Shown piece by piece: positions 31,917 through 41,068 of a stretch of 64,000 nt of DNA. Source of the stretch: Emiliania huxleyi CCMP1516 (taxonomy: Eukaryota; Haptophyta; Isochrysidales; Noelaerhabdaceae); the NCBI RefSeq assembly GCF_000372725.1, contig NW_005198017.1, positions 296,286 through 360,285 of the forward strand. The letters run 5' to 3'. The notes under the pieces were generated by a model. That model was not told the origin of the DNA. It saw only the letters and a list, made by a program, of their open reading frames with translations, and made no database searches. The translations under genes and the position numbers were made by a program. The stretch's first letter is position 1. Each line of letters begins with the position of its first letter.

Positions 31917-34154
31917 TCAGAGCACCTTGCTCTTCACCCGGAGCGCCGCCTGCTCTGCCGAGGCCGCCGCCTCTCCGGGGAGGGCGGCGAGCCGGTCGGC
32001 GAGGTGGGTGAGCACGGCCGCCGCCTTGTGCACCGGGAGGGCCTTGCGCGGCCGGGCGTACGAGACGAGCGCGTGGAGGACGCCGTGCTTGACCTCGGCG
32101 CCCCCGAACTGCGTGATGGCCGCGCCCCAGTACTCGCCGCGCTCGAGCTGCGCCTGGTACGCGCGAAACTCGTCGAGCGTGTCGCAGACGGCGAAGCGGG
32201 CGAGCGAGCCGTCCGGCCTGGGAACGGGCGGCACGACCGGCGGCGCGTAGGCCGCCCAGCCGTCGGGCTGCTTGTGGAAGACCACGTCGCGGCCGCCCAC
32301 CCGCATCGTGTGCGTGGGCTGCGCGCTGACAAACTGCCAGTACGCGACGGCGGAGGCACCGAGCTCGACCGCCCGCTGTATGTCGCGCGCCACCTCCTCC
32401 GCCTCGGGCTCGACAAACTCGGAGAGGAAGCAGGGCACTCCGCCCGGCGAGCCTACGTGCTGGGTACGCCAACCTCAGGGCGGGAAGACGGTATTGTGCA
32501 GCGCATTCAGAGCACCGCGTGAATACAACGGAGAAGATTACAGTGAATACAGCGGAATACGGGTGAACACAGCTGAGTACGCGTCCTCTCGGGCGCCAGA
32601 AGGAGTACAAGAACACGTTTCCGCTTCTTTCCGAACCGCTCAGCAGCTGCGCGAAGGCGCGCGCGCGGAGTGTGGCCGAGGCGAAGGAGCAGCTCGTCGG
32701 AGGGGCGTAGTAGTGGAAGGAGAGCAGCAGCCGCCCGCCCGCCGCCCACCGGCGGTACGTGCGCCACGCGGCCCACGGGATCGGGTCGCAGAGCGCGAGC
32801 AGCAGCGTGGCGAGCGAGAAGCCGGGCAGCGCCTGGCCGACGTCCGTGACGCAGACGGGGACGCCGCGCACGCCTGGGAGATATGGGGAGATATGGGGAG
32901 ATCCGGGGAGATCCGGGGAGATACGGGGAGATACACGCCTCGCTCGTCGAGCGCGTCGAGCGCCGCCGCCTGGAAGCGCCACAGCTCGGAGCGGAAGCGG
33001 AGCAGCCGCGACGGCCGCCCGGTGAAGAGGTCCCACAGCCCGCCCATCGGCGGCTCGTTGAGCGTCTCGATGGCGATCACGTTGGCGTGCCCCCTCCAGA
33101 CGGCGGCGAGGCACTCGAGCAGCGCGACGTAGCCCTCGAAGACGGGCCGGTCGGCGGCGGCGCGGTGCGAGCGGTAGAGGCGCGAGGCGAGGTTCTGCAC
33201 CTGGGGGAGATATGGGGAGATATGGGGAGATATGGGGAGATATGGGGACATATGGGGAGATCCGGGGAGATGTGGCGGTAAGAGGCTCTGCACCTGCTTG
33301 CTCAGAAAGAGGACGCCGGATCGCCAAGACTCGCCATAGTTGTTGAGCCGGATCGACGGGTTGCCCAGGTTCATCAGCGTCGCCGGACGGCCCGGCGCCT
33401 CGTCCTCGACGCTGAAGGCGCGCCACGGGTCCTCCTCGCCGGAGGTTTGCACGGAGACGAGCCGCCCCCAGAGCGGCTGCAGCAGCCGCGGGAGCGCAAT
33501 CTCGAGCGGGTGCGACGGAGAGACGAGGTAGGACTCGCCGGCGGCCGTCTCGGGGCGGGCCTGGAAATGCTGCGCCACCCACACCGGCACTCCCTCGCCC
33601 CCATTTGTGGCGCACATGGCGTCCTGGTGCACCTCGAGGAAGCAGTAGATGCCGTGCGCCTCGAACGTGGAGACCGTCTCCTCGAGCCGCGCCACCCACT
33701 CCGGGTCGAGCCGCCCGGGGCTGGGCATTGCACCGGACCAGAGGCAGCCGAGCCGCCAGCACGGCACCACCCGCTTCCCCGGCACCCGCCAGCTGCCGCG
33801 GGCGAGGTTGGCCACCACCGCCCGGCAGTCCCTGGCGACGTCTTCGGGCGGCGGAAACCACGGCGCCGCCTTGAGCACGTAGTTGCCTCCGACCACAACC
33901 ACCTCGTCGTCGCCGAGCGCGAGGATGCGCCGGCCGCGGCGCTCCACGACGCGGATGCGCTGCGGGTGGTCTGCTGGTGGCGGAGGACCGTCACCGCGAG
34001 CGAGCCAATCTAGGACCGCCGCGAGGTTTGGAGAATGGTAGCCCGCCCAAAGGAGCAGCGTTTGCAGGAGGTGCAGCCAGAGCGCGAGGAGCTGCAGGCC
34101 GCGGGCGAGCAGCGCGATAAAGGCGGACCGGCCCAGGGCAGTGCAAATCCCCAA
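31917..34154 (-). CDS. Glycoside hydrolase family 5, endoglycoceramidase/steryl-glucosidase type
   Basis: Exons 33294 to about 34154, 32939-33200, 32637-32873 and 31917-32452 give at least 631 aa. The first exon opens upstream without an ATG (TTG at 34154), so the N-terminus is incomplete. A hydrophobic segment (LLARGLQLLALWLHLLQTLL) near the N-terminus suggests membrane association. Family features: GGNYVLKAAPWFPP, IYCFLEVHQDAMC, the acid/base Glu in AIETLNEPPMGG and the nucleophile Glu in PCFLSEFVEPE, in the usual order. Enzymes of this type hydrolyse glucosyl- or oligosaccharyl-ceramides or sterol glucosides. Intron 2 needs a GC donor (GCGAG|GCGTGT). Introns 1 and 2 are filled by GGGGAGATAT minisatellites. 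The third intron has a GT option (AGCG|GTTCGG) and a GC option in the same phase. Confidence 0.83.
32873..32945. repeat. Intronic GGGGAGATMY minisatellite (GH5 intron 2)
   Basis: About six units of GGGGAGATAT/GGGGAGATCC are flanked by a CACGCCT duplication that contains the splice sites (AGGCGTG at both intron ends on the minus strand). Confidence 0.88.
33189..33297. repeat. Intronic GGGGAGATAT minisatellite (GH5 intron 1)
   Basis: Seven or so units lie between near-identical 13-bp copies (GGTTCTGCACCTG and GGCTCTGCACCTG) that each carry one splice site. Confidence 0.9.
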
Positions 34155-34294
34155 AAACGGCTTCGCTGTCGCGAAAAAAGAAAACTATGCGGTCGGGAAG
34201 AAGACGGCGACGACGTCGCGCTCGTCGCCTGGCTACACATGCGCTGCCTCGTCACCTTCGGCTTCGCCCTCTCCGCCATCTACTGGCGGGCCCC

Positions 34295-34324
34295 AACAGT
34301 GCGATACTTGGCTATCGCACTGTT
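34295..34324. other. Perfect 12-bp hairpin
   Basis: AACAGTGCGATA, a 6-base loop CTTGGC, then TATCGCACTGTT. It sits between the GH5 5' side and the 3' end of the zinc-finger gene, next to a reverse copy of repeat A. It could be a transcript-end structure or a repeat terminus. Confidence 0.85.
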
Positions 34325-34329
34325 GACGG

Positions 34330-34440
34330 GGTGGGCGACGGCTAGCGCACCACACACCTCTCCTTAAAATCCCTGTGTGGTGGCGGCGTGCCGTCCTCCC
34401 ATCCCTCCCTTGGGTTGTCTGTTTTCTTTCTTTCTTTCTT
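34330..34440 (-). repeat. Dispersed repeat A, reverse copy
   Basis: Reverse complement of the copies at 2335 and 28068, including the TTTC run. It supplies the last 25 or so codons of the zinc-finger open frame. Confidence 0.92.
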
Positions 34441-35181
34441 TTTCTCGCTTACCCATACGCACGGTACAGCGCTCACCCGAGCGCCCGTCTGCACGACGTA
34501 GTACGACTCCATCACCCCGAGCATGCATTCCTCCTTTCGGTAAGAAGCCGCCCCCGTGTACTGCTCGAGCTGCTGCGTCTCCCAGTGCACGAGCACTTCC
34601 AACCGCGCCCGCTCGAACACTCCCTGCGCGGCTCGCGGCACCAGCGACGTGCCAGCGCCGAGCGCGTTCAGCGATCTGCCAGCGTACTCCTTCGCACGTT
34701 GCCCGCGGCGCGCCGCCTCGCGCCCCTCACTGTCCGCGTCACGCAGCTGCTCCTTCTCGCCATCGCAGTTCCAGCACCTCGTCGCCCGTGCATCGTTCCG
34801 CGTCTCGCGCCGGCAGTAGATGCACTGCCAGTGAGTGAGGCGCCGATCCATCCGCCTCGTCTTGTTTGCTCGCGTCGGCCCGACGTCGCCTCTGCGCTCA
34901 TCTTGTGTGATCGCGCCTTCGCCGGCCTCCCGAACAACGCATGCAGGCAACGGTTGTGTCCCGCCACCGAACTCCCTGCCGGTCCCGTGGAGCTGCCCCA
35001 TCGGCTGCAACGGCCCGGTGTACATCACCACGTCGCCGACCGGCGCGGACAGTGGCTGCAGTATTGCCACCGGCGTGATCGTTCCTCGCGAAGTCGTCGA
35101 CAGCCGAGGTCTCGCGAGCCACTCGTCGGTTCCCTGCGGGAGCCGCTCCTCGATTCGTTGCGTCTCCGCTCGGTCGTCCAT
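34342..35181 (-). CDS. RanBP2-like zinc-finger protein whose 3' end lies in repeat A
   Basis: A single exon from the ATG at 35181, 279 aa to the first stop. A Cys4 finger HWQCIYCRRETRNDARATRC continues with WNC (C-x2-C-x12-C-x2-C, Trp before the first Cys, Asn in the loop), close to RanBP2-type fingers, which bind ssRNA or ubiquitin. A helical, Arg-rich segment follows, then LEVLVHWETQQLEQYTG. The last 25 or so residues (from about KKERKKTDNPREG) are encoded by repeat A, so either the element was exonised and replaced the original C-terminus, or an unrecognised splice removes it. The N-terminal 100 residues are of mixed composition without a known domain. Confidence 0.55.
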   Translation of the reverse strand: MDDRAETQRIEERLPQGTDEWLARPRLSTTSRGTITPVAILQPLSAPVGDVVMYTGPLQPMGQLHGTGREFGGGTQPLPACVVREAGEGAITQDERRGDVGPTRANKTRRMDRRLTHWQCIYCRRETRNDARATRCWNCDGEKEQLRDADSEGREAARRGQRAKEYAGRSLNALGAGTSLVPRAAQGVFERARLEVLVHWETQQLEQYTGAASYRKEECMLGVMESYYVVQTGARVSAVPCVWVSEKKKERKKTDNPREGWEDGTPPPHRDFKERCVVR

Positions 35182-35524
35182 CGCCGCCAGCCACCCTCGG
35201 GTCGCGTTCGGTCGCCAGCTCTCCAGCTCGTCGTTTGGTCACCGAGGAGAGGGAACGAAAGCACACCTCAAACTGCAGGACGTGCATCCTGGACGCATCC
35301 CTCCTTGTCCCACTTATCGAATTTGTGCAGGCGAGAGTACTCGTCCGAATTCCGACGTTTTTCATAATTCTCACCCTACTATACTACAAGTACTGCGGCT
35401 TCGACGCCCTCTCCTTCATCGCACTATGGGGTGTGTCGGGGTCGATGTCTCGTGTCGAGTCTCCGTCGGGGAAACACAACGAAAACGACATGCATGGAAA
35501 ACGACTACGACGCGGCTCGAGCTA

Positions 35525-36676
35525 CTACGCGGGTTGCTCCTCGTCACCGCCGCGCGGGAGCGCGCCACTGCACTGCGGAAGGCTGCGGCATGCGGCCTCG
35601 TCAACACCCCACAGCTCCACAGCCTCAGCGACGAACCTTACTGACGGCTCGTCGGGAGCGGCGACCGTTGCCGCAGCGGTGTCGGCGCCGCCCTCGGCCG
35701 GCGTGGCGATGAGCGTGAGCGGCGGGTTGTCGAAGGTGTCGCTGCTTGCGCTCGAGCCGCCGCTGATGTCGCTGTCCAGTACCAGCCCGCCTCCGGCGCC
35801 GATCGCGAGCTGCAGGCTCTCGGCGGCGCCCTCCTGCGTCGTCGCGACGAAGTGCTCGTTGGCCCTCGTCCAGCGGAACGGGAAGACCACCGGCGTCGCG
35901 TGGGCTCGCCGCCGGATGGGTGGCGTCACCTGCACAGACACTCGCGGCGGGCGCGCCGGACTACCCACGCCGCCGCCACCCTCCTCTGCCCCTCCCGCCG
36001 CGTCCGCCGCCTCGCCCGCCGCCGCCGCGCCCTCCGCGAGGAGGTCGGACGTGCTCCGCTCCATCTGGGTCACACGCGGCTGGGCGGGCGTGTTGCCGCG
36101 GGCGACGGGAGGCGGAGGGAGGGCGAGCCGGCCGAGGGCGAAGAGGAAAGTCTCGCCCGTGCCGTAGACGGAGTGGGAGGGGGCGCTCTCGGAGGAGGCT
36201 CGCGCCGTCGCCTCCCGCAGCTCGCTGCAAAAGGCGCCAAAGACGCGTCCCTGTGTGTCCCGGAGGAGGAGCACGCAGGGCCCGGCGCCGGACGCCGCGC
36301 GGAGCAGGCGAGCGAGCGAGGTGCCGTCGCGCTGGCTCGCGTGGAGCAAGAACCACTGGCCGCCCGTGTCGCCAAAGCGCCTCGGGACGGCGTTGGAGAG
36401 CTGCTCGAGCAGGCCATCGCCGCACGCCCGGAGCAGTAGGTCCTCGTCCGTGGAGGGAGGAACCATCAGCTGTGGGAGCTTTGGCGGGACGACGACGAGC
36501 AGGTTCACCGCCGACGGGTCCGCCACGTCCTCCTCCTCCTGCTCCGCCGAGAGCATCGACGTCAGCGACGAAGCCATCGCACCGAGCGAGGCGGCTACGC
36601 GGGAGCCGCGGTCGGTCGACTTTAGCGCGCGCACGGCCACGGCGGCGCCGACGACCTCCAGGCCGCCGAGGAGCAT
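35525..36676 (-). CDS. TLDc-domain protein (OXR1-like)
   Basis: A single exon of 383 aa from the ATG at 36676; an ATG at 36757 adds a poorly supported leader. The N-terminus has a short hydrophobic stretch (MLLGGLEVVGAAVAVRAL). The TLDc fold is recognisable: QWFLLHASQRDGTSLARLL, PCVLLLRDTQGRVFGAFCSE, YGTGETFLFALG, then after an Ala/Glu/Gly-rich insertion of about 100 residues FRWTRANEHFVATTQEG, GGGLVLDSDISGGSS and FVAEAVELWGV. TLDc proteins such as OXR1 and NCOA7 protect against oxidative stress and can bind the V-ATPase. The disordered insertion between strands is larger than usual for the family. Confidence 0.85.
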   Translation of the reverse strand: MLLGGLEVVGAAVAVRALKSTDRGSRVAASLGAMASSLTSMLSAEQEEEDVADPSAVNLLVVVPPKLPQLMVPPSTDEDLLLRACGDGLLEQLSNAVPRRFGDTGGQWFLLHASQRDGTSLARLLRAASGAGPCVLLLRDTQGRVFGAFCSELREATARASSESAPSHSVYGTGETFLFALGRLALPPPPVARGNTPAQPRVTQMERSTSDLLAEGAAAAGEAADAAGGAEEGGGGVGSPARPPRVSVQVTPPIRRRAHATPVVFPFRWTRANEHFVATTQEGAAESLQLAIGAGGGLVLDSDISGGSSASSDTFDNPPLTLIATPAEGGADTAAATVAAPDEPSVRFVAEAVELWGVDEAACRSLPQCSGALPRGGDEEQPA

Positions 36677-36857
36677 GGTGCGAGGTGGGGACGATGCGGC
36701 GAAATTGAGAAGAAATTCCGCGAACGCGGGTCCCGAAATCGCACAGTGGGTGCGCACTGTACCTCTGTGTTCGTGCGTTGCCCATCTCTACGGGAGATGA
36801 CTGCTCTATTTATTTATCGCACAGTGACAGTCAGACATGCAAGACGGGGTCCCAATT

Positions 36858-37012
36858 CACAGCCTTTTTGAGAAGAAAACCTCCTACGGCGCTGTGCGCT
36901 GGTCGCCATTTTCTGCTTGCTGGCCGCTGAACAACAGTAACAACAGAACAACGTTGAGGATTTCAGCCAACAATAGCGCAACTGTTAGGCCCCAAATTAA
37001 CGTTAGGCAACC
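36858..37012. repeat. Fragments of repeats G and C
   Basis: 36858-36905 contains GAGAAGAAAACCTCCTACGG and CGCTGTGCGCTGG, shared with the repeat G copies near 57.6 and 62 kb. 36922-37012 matches repeat C at 20167-20275. A G run follows at 37019-37032. Confidence 0.75.
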
Positions 37013-37197
37013 CTAATGGGGGGGGGGGGGGCATAGTTTTGTCCATTTATGTATTTATGACCAAACGAGCCGTCCCCCCCTGACCCCCCCTGGACGCGTC
37101 CACCCTCCGGGTCCAACAATCGCAATCCCTAAAATACATACATAAATAATTAATATATATATTGTTATGTGTGCAAAGAAGTTCTCCCGTCTCCCCA

Positions 37198-37205
37198 AGT
37201 CTACC
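37198..37205. repeat. Target-site duplication, left copy
   Basis: AGTCTACC, identical to the right copy at 39063-39070. Confidence 0.92.
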
Positions 37206-37540
37206 CAGGGTTCGTGATTTCACATGGAAACAGCGAATCGGTTTCACTTTCACTTTCACTTCACATTTCATGTGAAACGAAATTTCACTTTTTCGAGCGA
37301 GTGTGAAGAGTCGTGTGAACGTGCTGATGACGGATGCTCCCACCGAGTTCCGACACTCTGACACTCACTTGCACAGGTGTTGGCTCCCAAGCAGCAGCCA
37401 AGATGAAGGAGGCTGGAGATATTGGTCTCGCTGAGCTGATGTGTACACTAGACCTATATGAATCTCATGGCATGCTGTGGGCGAATACGGTGCTGATGGT
37501 GGGATGAACTCTCTCAGCAGTCGAGAGTCGACTCTCGACG

Positions 37541-38177
37541 CATCGGGAGGGCGGCCGCGGCGGTGTAGGGGCGGCGGCGAGCTCCCGGTTGCAAATACTC
37601 GCCTCACAGTCCAAGATGGCGGCTCGCGCCCCCATCCGCGCACCAGCGTGCCACTCTAGCCCCGCCTGCCGCCCAGATACCGAGGGCGGGGCGCACTCTT
37701 CGACTTGGGCTATTATTTGCCACCGGGAGGGCGGCCGCGGCGGTGTAGGGGCGGCGGCGAGCTCCCGGTTGCAAATACTCGCCTCACAGTCCAAGATGGC
37801 GGCTCGCGCCCCCATCCGCGCACCAGCGTGCCACTCTAGCCCCGCCTGCCGCCCAGATACCGAAGGTGGGGCGCACTCTTCGAGACTTGGGCTATTATTT
37901 GCCACCGGGAGGGCGGCGGCGGCGGTGTAGGGGCGGCGGCGAGCTCCCGGTTGCAAATACTCGCCTCACAGTCCAAGATGGCGGCTCGCGCCCCCATCCG
38001 TGCACCAGCGTGCCTCTCTAGTCCCGCCTGCCGCCCAGATACCGAGGGCGGGGCGCACTCTTCGACTTGGGCTATTATTTGCCACCGGGAGGGCGGCGGC
38101 GGCGGTGTAGGGGCGGCGGCGAGCTCCCGGTTGCAAATACTCGCCTCACAGTCCAAGATGGCGGCTCGCGCCCCCAA
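37541..38177 (+). repeat. 180-bp tandem satellite, 3.5 units, inside the hAT-like element
   Basis: Units start at 37541, 37721, 37903 and 38083 (periods 180, 182, 180); the last is cut short at about 38177. Units are 95% or more alike by eye. Each carries CAAGATGGCGGCTCGCG, TGCAAATACTCGCC and ACTTGGGCTATTATTTGCC. Confidence 0.95.
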
Positions 38178-38267
38178 GCATCCATGCTCTGATGTGTCGC
38201 TTGGGTCGCCTCTGCTGCTGTGTCTCTGTCTTAGCCAGATATCGAGAGCGCGCGACGACAACCAACC

Positions 38268-38337
38268 CCTTACCCTAACCCTAACCCTAACCCTAACCCT
38301 AACCCTAACCCTAACCCTAACCCTAACCCTAACCCTA
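38268..38337 (+). repeat. Interstitial telomeric array (CCCTAA), about 11 units
   Basis: Nearly perfect CCCTAA hexamers. It lies 90 bp after the 180-bp satellite and within the hAT-like element. Confidence 0.97.
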
Positions 38338-38458
38338 GCCCGAAGAACCCAAAGCGTTCACCGAGAGCTCGTGTCGACGGACCGCTGATTCCGCCATTTG
38401 GTTTCGGCCCAAACCGGACCATTCTCTTAGGAGCTGCACAACGGCTTGAACGCTCTCT

Positions 38459-38491
38459 GACCCTAACCCTAACCCTAACCCTAACCCTAAC
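38459..38491 (+). repeat. Interstitial telomeric array (CCCTAA), 5 units
   Basis: Same hexamer and orientation as the array at 38268-38337, separated from it by about 120 bp of unique sequence. Confidence 0.97.
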
Positions 38492-39062
38492 GACACGGTG
38501 CTTCTTAAGATGTGTTTTGTCGTGCGCGTCGCTGCCGACGCATCTCGCGTGTATGGTGTATTTGCAGTGTATTTCGGCGGGGGCGCGCATTAAAAGAACA
38601 TTGAGGCAACACACACGTCCTCGAGTGCCCGAGGACACGAACCAAGCTGCACCTCCTCTCACTAGTTATTGTGGGCTCTTTCCTTTCTACACTTCCTCGC
38701 TTTCAAACACCGCGTTTTGATGCAGTGAGGGCGGGCCCCTGTTCTTTGAGCCTTGGGGACGACCACGGCCTTGACCACGGCCTCGCTGCAGGGAAGCAGG
38801 AACGCGCGGCATTGGTGGCACAGAGATCCCTACCGGTGCCGGCAGTGGTAGGCGCACCGCCGCTCTCTCCGCTGCCGCCTCCGCCGCTGCCGCCTCCACT
38901 GCTGCCGCCTCCGCCGCTGCCGCCTCGGAGATGCCAGAGCCTTCGAAAGTAGTCGAACTTGTGAAATTTTCAGTGAAACGGGGGCGGCCGAAACGTTTCA
39001 TGTGAAATTCACATGAATTCACATGTGAAAGTGAAAGTGTGAAAATTCACTCACAAACCCTG

Positions 39063-39070
39063 AGTCTACC
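39063..39070. repeat. Target-site duplication, right copy
   Basis: AGTCTACC immediately after the terminal CCCTG. Confidence 0.92.
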
Positions 39071-39196
39071 GCCAACTATAGCATATCGTGTAAGGCTGTA
39101 GCAAAAAAGGAGCGGCACAGCCGACCACTTCACAGCCACAGCCTGGACACTCGTAGTATGTGATTTTCGATCTACACCCCTCCAACAACGCAGGTG

Positions 39197-40876
39197 TCAC
39201 CGCTCGCCTGGCCGTGGCCCCTCCGCCGCACACTCCAGAGGCAGAATCGGCAGCTCGCCGCGCAAGCCGGTGCGCAGGTTGTAGTACACGGCGGCGCGAG
39301 CCAGCCGGGCAGCCTCCAGCGCTGTGGGATTATCGGGGTTGTAGTAGATGGCGTCAATGTCGCTGGCAATCCAGCGGGCCATCACATGGGTGTGTGCGGG
39401 TCCGAGATTACACGCTGTGCCGTTCGCTTGCAGCAGCTGACGAAAGACTTCGTGCCTTGCCTCTGCCTCTTGCACCGCGGCTAGCACGTCGCTTGGATGC
39501 GCAAACGTGCACCCATTCGCAACGCGGGCAAAGAGATGGTCGACAACGCGCCTCGTAGCGAGAGCATCCTGCAGCCCATCCTCGCAGAACATCTCTTCGT
39601 CACCATCGTCCTCGGCGGAGCTGTGCCAGAACTCGGGATCGTGCCGCGGTTCCGTGCAGACCCTGCTGGCTTGCTTGAGACACAGCGCCGCCTCCTCGCG
39701 ATCCAGCGTGTCTGAGCGGCGCATGTACTCAACAACCATCGCCTCGTGGCCTCGCTCGGCGTCCATGAGCATGGAGACCTCGTCCGTCAACTCCCAAGGG
39801 CGGCAATTGAGCATCGCGCTGAAGCCATTGCGGATAAAGTGGCGGCGCGCGCTCTCGGCGGTGTATCCGCCCTCTACCAGGTAGGGATAGCGCCGGAGAT
39901 AGGCGTGGAAGTCGCATAGCCGCAGCTCGGCCGCAAGATCGTCGCGCCCCTGCACGCCGGCCTTGTCGGTGGCGTCCGCGTAGGTTGAGCGATTCGTTTG
40001 AGACGCCGAGTCACCCTCCGGCGGTGCTGACGGCCTGCCAATGCCGCCACCGCACGCAAAAGTCCTGCCGCAAAATTGGACGGACAGGTCGAGCCGCCGA
40101 CGCGCCTCCTCGTGCCGCGACAATGGGGCGCACGGGACTCGCTCCGCCGGGTCCCTACCAACGAATGGCACGCGTGGCGTCCAGACGTCACGCGGCCAGG
40201 CACCCAAAACCTCCGCGCTGGAGGAGAGCGCGATGACGATGAGCTCGCCACTCGCCCCACGCAGGGTATCTGCTTGATCGAAATCGCCGGGACGCTCGCG
40301 CCGCACCGGATACGCCGTCCGCCACGTGCGCGCCCCGGCCATCTCCCCCTCTGCGTCACACCGCCGCCTCACGTCAGGGCTGTTTTGGTAGGCCCAAGAG
40401 GACGGCTGGCACTCAAGCGTGTGAACCACCTGCAGGCCCTTTGATCCAAAGCGCGCCAAAGGCAAGCGCCACCTGCCGCACCGACGGGATAGCAGCGGCG
40501 GTGGCGTCGGCGGCGGTGATGTTGGCGACACGGTCGGCGGCAGCTGGGGTTGAGACTTGGAGGAGCCGAGAAGAACGAGCAACGAGGATGCTGCAAAGAC
40601 AGCAGCTCCAGCCACCCAGGCGAGCCGGCGTACGGTGAGCGCCACCATCCCGGGTGCATGCTCAGTGCGCGCGCAGGTATTCGAGGATGAGCTGGCCTGC
40701 TCTCCACTTCCACGCCGATCGCCGCTCTCCATCTGCACGTCACCCCGCGGGATGTCGGTTGCTTCGTCGGGAGCCGCGAGCTCGCTTGCCCTGCCCACAA
40801 TCTTGTAACGGCCATGCTTCGTGCGCGGTGCTCTCGCGGCCCTGACGCTGGGCGCTTCGAGTCGCGCGTCGGTCAT
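39197..40876 (-). CDS. Type II membrane protein, function unknown
   Basis: A single exon of 559 aa from the ATG at 40876. A cytoplasmic-type N-terminus of about 85 residues precedes one transmembrane helix (LAWVAGAAVFAASSLLVLLG), then a Pro-rich stem (PPTVSPTSPPPTPPP) and a large lumenal or extracellular region with about a dozen Cys. This is the layout of Golgi glycosylation enzymes. Within it, DFHAYLRRYPYLVEGGYTAE and RRHFIRNGFSAMLNCRP resemble the YLxxNPDV...AxxHYxxxG repeats often found beside glycosyltransferase domains. No catalytic domain was recognised, so the assignment is structural only. The 3' end lies just outside the right target duplication of the hAT-like element. Confidence 0.6.
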   Translation of the reverse strand: MTDARLEAPSVRAARAPRTKHGRYKIVGRASELAAPDEATDIPRGDVQMESGDRRGSGEQASSSSNTCARTEHAPGMVALTVRRLAWVAGAAVFAASSLLVLLGSSKSQPQLPPTVSPTSPPPTPPPLLSRRCGRWRLPLARFGSKGLQVVHTLECQPSSWAYQNSPDVRRRCDAEGEMAGARTWRTAYPVRRERPGDFDQADTLRGASGELIVIALSSSAEVLGAWPRDVWTPRVPFVGRDPAERVPCAPLSRHEEARRRLDLSVQFCGRTFACGGGIGRPSAPPEGDSASQTNRSTYADATDKAGVQGRDDLAAELRLCDFHAYLRRYPYLVEGGYTAESARRHFIRNGFSAMLNCRPWELTDEVSMLMDAERGHEAMVVEYMRRSDTLDREEAALCLKQASRVCTEPRHDPEFWHSSAEDDGDEEMFCEDGLQDALATRRVVDHLFARVANGCTFAHPSDVLAAVQEAEARHEVFRQLLQANGTACNLGPAHTHVMARWIASDIDAIYYNPDNPTALEAARLARAAVYYNLRTGLRGELPILPLECAAEGPRPGER

Positions 40877-40914
40877 ATTCGTTGGTGAGTGCCCGCCGCG
40901 AGGCCGAAAAAGAA

Positions 40915-40995
40915 TTCACTGAGGACTAGAATTCTGAAAACAAGCCTCTCACAGCACGACTTAGAATTCTGAAAACAAGCCTCTCACAGCACGAC
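40915..40995 (+). repeat. Tandem duplication of about 36 bp
   Basis: Two copies of TAGAATTCTGAAAACAAGCC plus CTCTCACAGCACGAC, directly followed by a repeat B copy. Confidence 0.9.
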
Positions 40996-41068
40996 AAGGG
41001 CGTGGACTGGCGCACACTAGCACACACATCGGCACACCATCGGAGCCGCCTAAGCGACTCCGTTAAGA
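40995..41068 (+). repeat. Dispersed repeat B, diverged copy
   Basis: Shares GTGGACTGGCGCACACTAGC and the GGAGCCGCCTAAGCGACTCC hairpin. It lies upstream of the type II membrane protein. The rest of 41069-41957 shows no convincing gene; a 34-bp direct repeat (GCAGTGAGCTGCTCTTAGTC) occurs at about 41845-41900. Confidence 0.8.

Larger units (their letters stand above)
37206..39062. mobile_element. hAT-like DNA transposon, 1857 bp, with 8-bp target-site duplication
   Basis: The element begins CAGGGTTCGTGA at 37206 and ends with the inverted TCACAAACCCTG at 39062 (11 of 12 bases match). It is flanked on both sides by the identical 8-mer AGTCTACC (37198-37205 and 39063-39070). CAGGG-type termini and 8-bp duplications are hallmarks of the hAT superfamily. 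Inside each end is a dense cluster of TTTCAC/GTGAAA hexamers, as expected of subterminal transposase sites. The interior holds a 180-bp satellite (37541-38177) and two CCCTAA arrays. On the minus strand, 38687-39022 encodes an Ala/Glu repeat followed by an AT-hook-like RGRGQGRGRPQGSKNRG. The next open segment has VCCLNV and HDKTHLKKH, vaguely zinc-finger-like. No hAT catalytic core was seen, so it is non-autonomous. Confidence 0.88.

Noticed and set aside
31708-33861. 717-codon minus-strand open frame overlapping GH5
   Set aside because: It reads through GH5 introns and is in the wrong frame for the catalytic motifs except in short stretches.
38268-38491. Chromosome end or assembly junction at the telomeric arrays
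   Set aside because: Both arrays are in the same orientation inside an element with matching ends and target duplication, and coding genes continue on both sides.
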